10,763 nt of DNA from an uncultured Eubacteriales bacterium (GTDB taxonomy: Bacteria > Bacillota > Clostridia > TANB77 > CAG-508). Every line of letters begins with the position of its first letter. The stretch's first letter is position 1. The position numbers were made by a program, and so were the translations under genes. Under the pieces are notes generated by a model. That model was not told the origin of the DNA. It ran no database searches and saw nothing but the letters and a program-made list of their open reading frames with translations. Below, one piece after another: positions 6,422 to 10,763 of the stretch. The stretch covers positions 1 to 10,763 of the forward strand of contig CABTXJ010000022.1 of NCBI GenBank assembly GCA_902488785.1, read 5' to 3'.

Positions 6422-7627
6422 ATGGCAGTTAATCCAATGCAAAGAAGAAGTAGGAATTCATTTATAGCTGGACTAATAATAGGTTTAGTAGTTACAGTTG
6501 TAGTATCTGGATTATTACTATTTAGAGTATCAAAATTAAATAGTGATTTGGCAAAAGAAAAAGATAAATTAAAAGAAATAGTAGTTGCAAATAGAGATAT
6601 ATCAGCAAATAGTGAAATTACAGTAAATGATATAGGAAAAGAAAAAATAGTAACAAATATATCACCAGCAGAGCTTGAAAAAACAAAATCAATGCTTAAA
6701 TTAATAGGATATGGAGCTATCCCTCCAATACCAGGAGTTCCTGGAACAACAGGAAAAACAAAAAAAGCAAATAGCAATAATATTGTAAGTGGAACAAATA
6801 ACACAGCAACACCAGCTGATAACAATAATACAAACAATACAGAAAATAACACTGAAAATAATACAAATAATAATACAGCAACAACACCTGCTGAAAATCC
6901 AGCACCTAATGTAGAAAATAATAATAATCAAGAAGGAGATAAAGCATCAAAATTATATGCAGCAATTAATATACCAAAAGGTACTGTAATAACTTCAGAT
7001 ATGTTAGTACAAAATACTGATGCAATATCACCAAATTCAACAGTGAGAACAGTTGAATATAGTACAATAACACTACCATCAGAACTATTAGCAGAAGAAA
7101 CAATTGATGTTAGAATATCATTCCCAACAGGACAAGACTTTGTTGTATTAAGTAAGAAATTCGTTAAAAAAGCTGACGCAGAATCAGTATGGATAGATGT
7201 AGACGAGGAAGAAATCTTAAGAATGAATTCTGCTATAATTGAATCATATTTAATAAATGGTGCTAAATTATATGCAGTAAACTTATCAAAACCAGGAATA
7301 CAGAAAAAAGCAATAGCTACATACCCTGTAAATTCTTCAGTATACTCACTACTTAATATTGATCCAAATGTATCAAATATAGCAAAAGATAACTTAATGA
7401 AAAATAGTAATATACTAACACAAAGAACTGATTTAAATGAAATAATATCAAATGCAGAAGATGGAAAAGAAAGAGTTGGAACAGCAGTACAACAAGAAAT
7501 TAAAGCAAGAGATGAAAAGAGAAAACAATATATTGAAAAAATGACAGCAGAACCAGAAGTACCAACAACAACTACTACAACAACAACTAACACATCATCT
7601 AACAATAAAGATAAAACTAAAAAATAA
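6422..7627 (+). CDS. Membrane-anchored SAF-domain / CpaB-like pilus assembly protein
   Basis: A 401-aa protein whose ATG 6422 lies 7 bases after GGAGG (6410-6414). A short Arg-rich cytoplasmic start (MQRRSRNS) precedes one transmembrane helix (about 13-34), so the rest should lie outside the membrane. A coiled segment (KLNSDLAKEKDKLKEI) leads into a SAF-like half, VVANRDISANSEITVNDI (about 55-72). A roughly 70-residue Asn/Thr/Pro low-complexity stretch (about 105-175, beginning near IPGVPGTTGKT) follows. Then a second SAF-like half begins KLYAAINIPKGTVITSDMLV. The C-terminus is charged and ends in a run of eight Thr. The xVVAxxDIxxxxxIxxxDI and IPKGTVIT patterns are typical of the SAF domain in CpaB/RcpC proteins, which act in Flp/Tad pilus assembly at the envelope. 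The TadZ-like and CpaF-like genes downstream support this. Similarity is judged by motif only, so no symbol is given. Confidence 0.7.
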   Translation: MAVNPMQRRSRNSFIAGLIIGLVVTVVVSGLLLFRVSKLNSDLAKEKDKLKEIVVANRDISANSEITVNDIGKEKIVTNISPAELEKTKSMLKLIGYGAIPPIPGVPGTTGKTKKANSNNIVSGTNNTATPADNNNTNNTENNTENNTNNNTATTPAENPAPNVENNNNQEGDKASKLYAAINIPKGTVITSDMLVQNTDAISPNSTVRTVEYSTITLPSELLAEETIDVRISFPTGQDFVVLSKKFVKKADAESVWIDVDEEEILRMNSAIIESYLINGAKLYAVNLSKPGIQKKAIATYPVNSSVYSLLNIDPNVSNIAKDNLMKNSNILTQRTDLNEIISNAEDGKERVGTAVQQEIKARDEKRKQYIEKMTAEPEVPTTTTTTTTNTSSNNKDKTKK

Positions 7628-7702
7628 TTGAAAACATATTTATCATATACATTTTAAAAGATTTTAATCTTAAATAGATGTATATGATTTATGTATTAAT
7701 AA

Positions 7703-7708
7703 AAGGAG
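7703..7708 (+). promoter_or_regulatory. Ribosome binding site fixing the start at 7714
   Basis: AAGGAG lies 5 bases before ATG 7714. The frame is also open to an upstream ATG at 7678, but that has no ribosome site and would add an uncharacteristic MYMIYVLIKGVQ prefix. Confidence 0.8.
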
Positions 7709-7713
7709 TACAA

Positions 7714-8427
7714 ATGAAAAAAGTAGTGTTTGTAGGAGGAATGGATAAACTCGATTTAATAACATATCTAGCATTTTTAGTACAAGAATCTAAAATAGTA
7801 GAAAATTCTAAATGCTTAATTGCAGATTTTACTAAAATGCAAAAATCAAGATACTTAATTCCTACAATAGAATTACCAGAAAATAGGCCAGAAAAATATA
7901 TAACTACATATCAAAAAACAGATGTTGCAGTAGGATATATGACATATAATGAATTAATAGAAGGCGGAGTAATAACAGCAGAAGAAAAAGAATATGGATA
8001 TATATTAATAAATGTAGATTCAAAAGATGCATTAAATACTATACCAATTGCAGAAGGTGATAAAGTGTTTTTAACTACAACATTTGATATATATAGTTTA
8101 GAAAAAGCAGTAGAAGCTTTTGAAGACTTTAATAATAATATACAAGTCGATATGATATTATTTAATAATAAAATTGAACAATCACATTATACATATATTA
8201 ACTACCTATTTGGAAAAAATAATATTAAATGGGGAAGCTATGTAGGAGAATTTCCATTTGATAACGGAGATTTAACTGTAATATATGAAAATCAAAGAGC
8301 AGGAAGAATGAATGTAAGAAACTTTTCTAAAAAGTTTAAATCGGAACTTATTGAACTTACTTCATACATTGCTGAAACCTCAAAATCTAAACCAAGTAAG
8401 TTAATGGATATACTAATGAAAAATTAA
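7714..8427 (+). CDS. Degenerate MinD/TadZ-like P-loop-fold protein (first of two)
   Basis: A 237-aa cytoplasmic protein starting MKKVVFVGGMDKLDLITYLA; start chosen from the ribosome site at 7703-7708. Its layout recalls the ParA/MinD/CpaE family. A first beta strand (KVVFVGG) and helix sit where a Walker A loop would be, but GGMDKLD replaces the GKGGVGKT type. A strand (CLIADFTK) and YILINVDS follow at positions resembling the A' and Walker B strands. Later come VFLTTTFDIYSLEKAVEAF and VDMILFNNK, typical of the strand order in this fold. ATP binding is therefore unlikely or altered. It lies 86 bases after the SAF gene and 13 bases before a second protein of similar design, so it is probably a structural or regulatory partner of the CpaF-like ATPase. 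Fold assignment is by eye and moderate. Confidence 0.5.
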   Translation: MKKVVFVGGMDKLDLITYLAFLVQESKIVENSKCLIADFTKMQKSRYLIPTIELPENRPEKYITTYQKTDVAVGYMTYNELIEGGVITAEEKEYGYILINVDSKDALNTIPIAEGDKVFLTTTFDIYSLEKAVEAFEDFNNNIQVDMILFNNKIEQSHYTYINYLFGKNNIKWGSYVGEFPFDNGDLTVIYENQRAGRMNVRNFSKKFKSELIELTSYIAETSKSKPSKLMDILMKN

Positions 8428-8440
8428 GGAAGGAATAAAA

Positions 8441-9277
8441 ATGGCAATAGTAACATTTTGGAGTCCAGAAAAAGATAAAGTAAATCAAACCGCATCAATA
8501 ATTGCATCAGCATTAGAGATGGGAATTGAAAGAAATTTAAAAATATTATTAATAGATATGGCATGCGGTTCTGACACAATGCAAAAAGCTTTTACAAAAA
8601 AAGAAAAAAAAAGAAGTGGCTTTTTTAGTAAGCCAGTGCAAGAAGGATTAAATGCAGCATCAGGAACAGATGCATTAATAACTGCAGCTACAAGCAATAA
8701 GGTTGCACCAGAGATTGTTAAAAGCTATACAGTACCAATATTAAAAGATAGACTAGATATATTATATGGAATAAGATCACAAAATAGACAAACATTTGAA
8801 AATGCATTAACAGATTTTATTAGAGTATTAGAAATAGCAGACAAATACTATGATATAGTATATGTTGATTTAGAAAAAGGTGAATTAACAGAAAATATAA
8901 AAAGAATATTAAAAATGTCAGACTTAATTGTATACCCATTTGAGCAACAAATGGATCAAATAGAAAAATTTGAAACACTTTGGGGAAAAGATGAATTATT
9001 TTCACCAAAGCAAAAGGTTATACCACTACTTACTAAAGAAGATGCATTTTCTAAATATAACTCAGATAATATTGCAAGAAAAATAGGAATGAAACCTGGA
9101 ATGTGTTCAATTATATATAACACATTATATATGGAAGCAATGCAAGAAGGAACAATAATAAATCTATTTTTCACATTAAACAATGATGAAGCATCATATA
9201 GAAACAATTACTTTTTAAAAACAATACTTGATTTAAATATGCTAATAATTGATAGGCTTCAACAATTTAATTTTTAA
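8441..9277 (+). CDS. TadZ/CpaE-like MinD-family protein with degenerate Walker A (second of two)
   Basis: A 278-aa protein starting at ATG 8441 behind AAGGAAGG. It begins MAIVTFWSPEKDKVNQTASI. This matches the start of ParA/MinD/CpaE proteins (xVxFxSPKGGxGKTT), but the Gly-rich Lys-Thr loop is replaced by EKDKVNQTA. ILLIDMACGSD (about 35-45) corresponds to the switch strand (VLLIDxDxxx). YYDIVYVDLEKGELTENIKRILKMSD (from about 138) corresponds to Walker B and the following helix, and LIVYPFEQQMDQIEKF to the next strand and helix. TadZ/CpaE proteins localise Tad/Flp pilus machines, and atypical Walker A loops are known in TadZ, so a scaffolding or polar-localisation role is plausible. It sits 13 bases after the previous gene and 81 bases before the CpaF-like gene. 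Confidence 0.65.
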   Translation: MAIVTFWSPEKDKVNQTASIIASALEMGIERNLKILLIDMACGSDTMQKAFTKKEKKRSGFFSKPVQEGLNAASGTDALITAATSNKVAPEIVKSYTVPILKDRLDILYGIRSQNRQTFENALTDFIRVLEIADKYYDIVYVDLEKGELTENIKRILKMSDLIVYPFEQQMDQIEKFETLWGKDELFSPKQKVIPLLTKEDAFSKYNSDNIARKIGMKPGMCSIIYNTLYMEAMQEGTIINLFFTLNNDEASYRNNYFLKTILDLNMLIIDRLQQFNF

Positions 9278-9358
9278 AATAATAATAATATATGAAAATA
9301 AAAGATAAAAAACAAAATACATAAAATATAAAAAAGTAGATAATAATTAGGGGAAAAT

Positions 9359-10763
9359 ATGAATTTTTTTATAAACGTGGCTTTGATCTTCGTGATAATA
9401 ATTGCATTCATTGTACTTGTTAAAAATACAATTAAAAAGAACAAAGAATCAATTGAAGAAACAGAAGTAAATGTAGATGATAAGACATATACATTAGAAA
9501 TGTTAATAGAATTTATCAAAAGAAGATTAGACGAAATAACAAAAATAAATCTATATGATATAGGATTATCAGAAGAAGAATTAAATAGAAGAAAAACTAA
9601 AAAGTACGAACTTAAGAAAGCACTTAAGGGATGTACTTATGGTGACGTTAATGATAAGAAATATGTTAAAGAATTAATGTATGATTTGTTATATAAAGAA
9701 TATGGAGTAAATGAGGTTAATATATCTAAAGCAATACCTTTTGATATACCATCACTACTTACACCACAAGACAAGTTCGACATTATAATACATCAATATA
9801 AAAAAGAATTTGGATATGAAGCGCTAAATGAATATATTAAAAAATATGATTTAGCTAGATTAAAATATGTACAAGGTACATCAAAGCCATGTTATGTAAT
9901 AACAAATGAAGAAATAGATGAAACATTTGAAAAAGAAAATTTTGCTTTAACTTTTGAAGATAAGCTATCTGTTGTAGTTCAAAGAATATATCAAAGATAT
10001 AAAGGATATAGTGCAATAGATGAAATAAGAGACATGAATATAGACGGTGTATCAGGTGGAGTATCAGGACTTCCAGAAAGCTTTTTAAGCCAGGTTGCAC
10101 AAACAGACGCAGATTACTTAAAACAAGCAATGGATAATAAAGTACCAAGAGCATGTGACAGTATTTGGATATTCTTCCATGGTGTATCAATAAGACTTGC
10201 ATTTCTATCTTTTGGATCAGAAAGTGAATTAAAAAGAGTATGTCAGAATATATATAAGTATAATAATCCAGGACAGTTATCTGATACAAATGGATACAAA
10301 ATCAATGAAATGAAAGACGGTTCCAGAGTTGTTGTAGTTAGGCCATCATTTTCAGAGACTTGGGCGTTTTTCGTAAGAAAGTTCGACGTTCAAAAAGCTA
10401 CACTAGAACAAATAGTACACGGAAGTGACGAACAAAACTCTGCAGATGCAATAGAACTTTTAAGATATCTAGTTAAAGGTGCAAGAATTATAGCACTAAC
10501 TGGAGAGCAGGGTACAGGTAAAACTACAATGCTTATGGGTATGATTGAAAGTATTTATGAAACAATGAACTTAAGAATCCAGGAAACTGCATTCGAGCTT
10601 CATTTAAGAAAAATATACCCAACACGAAACATATTATCATTTAGAGAAACAGATACAATATCTGGTCAGGAAGGATTAGACGTTCAGAAAAAGACAGACG
10701 GTTCTGTTAACATCGTAGGAGAGGTTGCAACAGACCCAGTTGCTGCATGGATGATCCAGTCTG
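9359..10763 (+). CDS. cpaF: CpaF/TadA-type secretion ATPase with N-terminal membrane anchor (3' end off window)
   Basis: Starts at ATG 9359, 4 bases after AGGGGA (9349-9354), and is still open at the window end (468 codons seen). Residues about 3-22 (FFINVALIFVIIIAFIVLV) form a transmembrane helix followed by KNTIKKNK. A long charged helical region (about 30-190) precedes the N-terminal domain of the T2SS/T4P/T4SS ATPase fold, including IDEIRDMNIDGVSGG and SIWIFFHGVSIRLAF. The Walker A loop GEQGTGKTT is at 382-390. IVGEVATDPVAAW, with Glu at 455, is the Walker B equivalent of the IxGExR motif; the usual Arg is replaced here. It should hydrolyse ATP to drive pilin or substrate export through inner-membrane TadB/TadC-type proteins. 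The Walker A lies later than I expect for CpaF (from memory about 250) because of the membrane-anchored extension. GTG, GCG, TCC and CAG codons are a little more common here than in neighbouring genes. Confidence 0.82.
   Translation, partial: MNFFINVALIFVIIIAFIVLVKNTIKKNKESIEETEVNVDDKTYTLEMLIEFIKRRLDEITKINLYDIGLSEEELNRRKTKKYELKKALKGCTYGDVNDKKYVKELMYDLLYKEYGVNEVNISKAIPFDIPSLLTPQDKFDIIIHQYKKEFGYEALNEYIKKYDLARLKYVQGTSKPCYVITNEEIDETFEKENFALTFEDKLSVVVQRIYQRYKGYSAIDEIRDMNIDGVSGGVSGLPESFLSQVAQTDADYLKQAMDNKVPRACDSIWIFFHGVSIRLAFLSFGSESELKRVCQNIYKYNNPGQLSDTNGYKINEMKDGSRVVVVRPSFSETWAFFVRKFDVQKATLEQIVHGSDEQNSADAIELLRYLVKGARIIALTGEQGTGKTTMLMGMIESIYETMNLRIQETAFELHLRKIYPTRNILSFRETDTISGQEGLDVQKKTDGSVNIVGEVATDPVAAWMIQS

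Noticed and set aside
6781..6930. Short AAT/ACA-rich repetition resembling a repeat array
   Set aside because: It is in-frame low-complexity coding sequence for an Asn/Thr linker with no regular spacers, so it is not CRISPR or a non-coding array.

Overview
The window is very AT-rich, with Ile mostly ATA, Arg mostly AGA, strong AGGAGG-type ribosome sites, TAA/TAG stops and Trp encoded by TGG. This suggests a low-GC Bacillota (Clostridia-like, possibly gut-associated) bacterium. The taxonomic guess rests on composition and gene content only. All recognisable genes are on the + strand.

Left edge (1-210): the last 41 codons of an unidentified gene with a Lys/Glu-rich tail, closed by a strong intrinsic terminator.

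Restriction-modification island (about 353-6172): two R-M systems are nested. The outer one is a dead Type III system. Its mod gene survives only as a 5' stub (353-685) that breaks just before the catalytic DPPY region. Its res gene survives only as a 3' relic (about 5016-6074) carrying helicase motifs V and VI and the PD...ETK nuclease motif, broken by stops and frameshifts. Between the relics, in the same orientation, sits an apparently live two-gene system. A 701-aa protein fuses an HsdR_N-like PD-(D/E)xK nuclease to an N6-adenine methyltransferase. It overlaps a specificity-subunit gene (hsdS). No separate HsdR helicase is present, so the layout resembles BcgI-like (Type IIB) enzymes more than classical Type I.

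The hsdS gene contains an (AT)8 tract at 4281-4296. As sequenced it encodes a normal two-TRD subunit (386 aa). Gaining one AT unit would join it in frame to a third, homologous TRD (frame open to 4819) and give 558 aa. This looks like a phase-variable switch between two-TRD and three-TRD specificity subunits, and it is the most interesting signal in the window.

Right part (6422-end): an operon-like series resembling a Tad/Flp-type pilus or type II/IV secretion locus. It has a membrane-anchored SAF/CpaB-like protein with a long Asn/Thr-rich linker, two consecutive MinD/TadZ-like proteins whose Walker A sites are degenerate, and a CpaF-type secretion ATPase with an N-terminal membrane anchor, cut by the window end. 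The two TadZ-like proteins may position or regulate the ATPase, and the SAF protein probably acts on the outer face of the membrane. TadB/TadC and pilin genes would be expected downstream.
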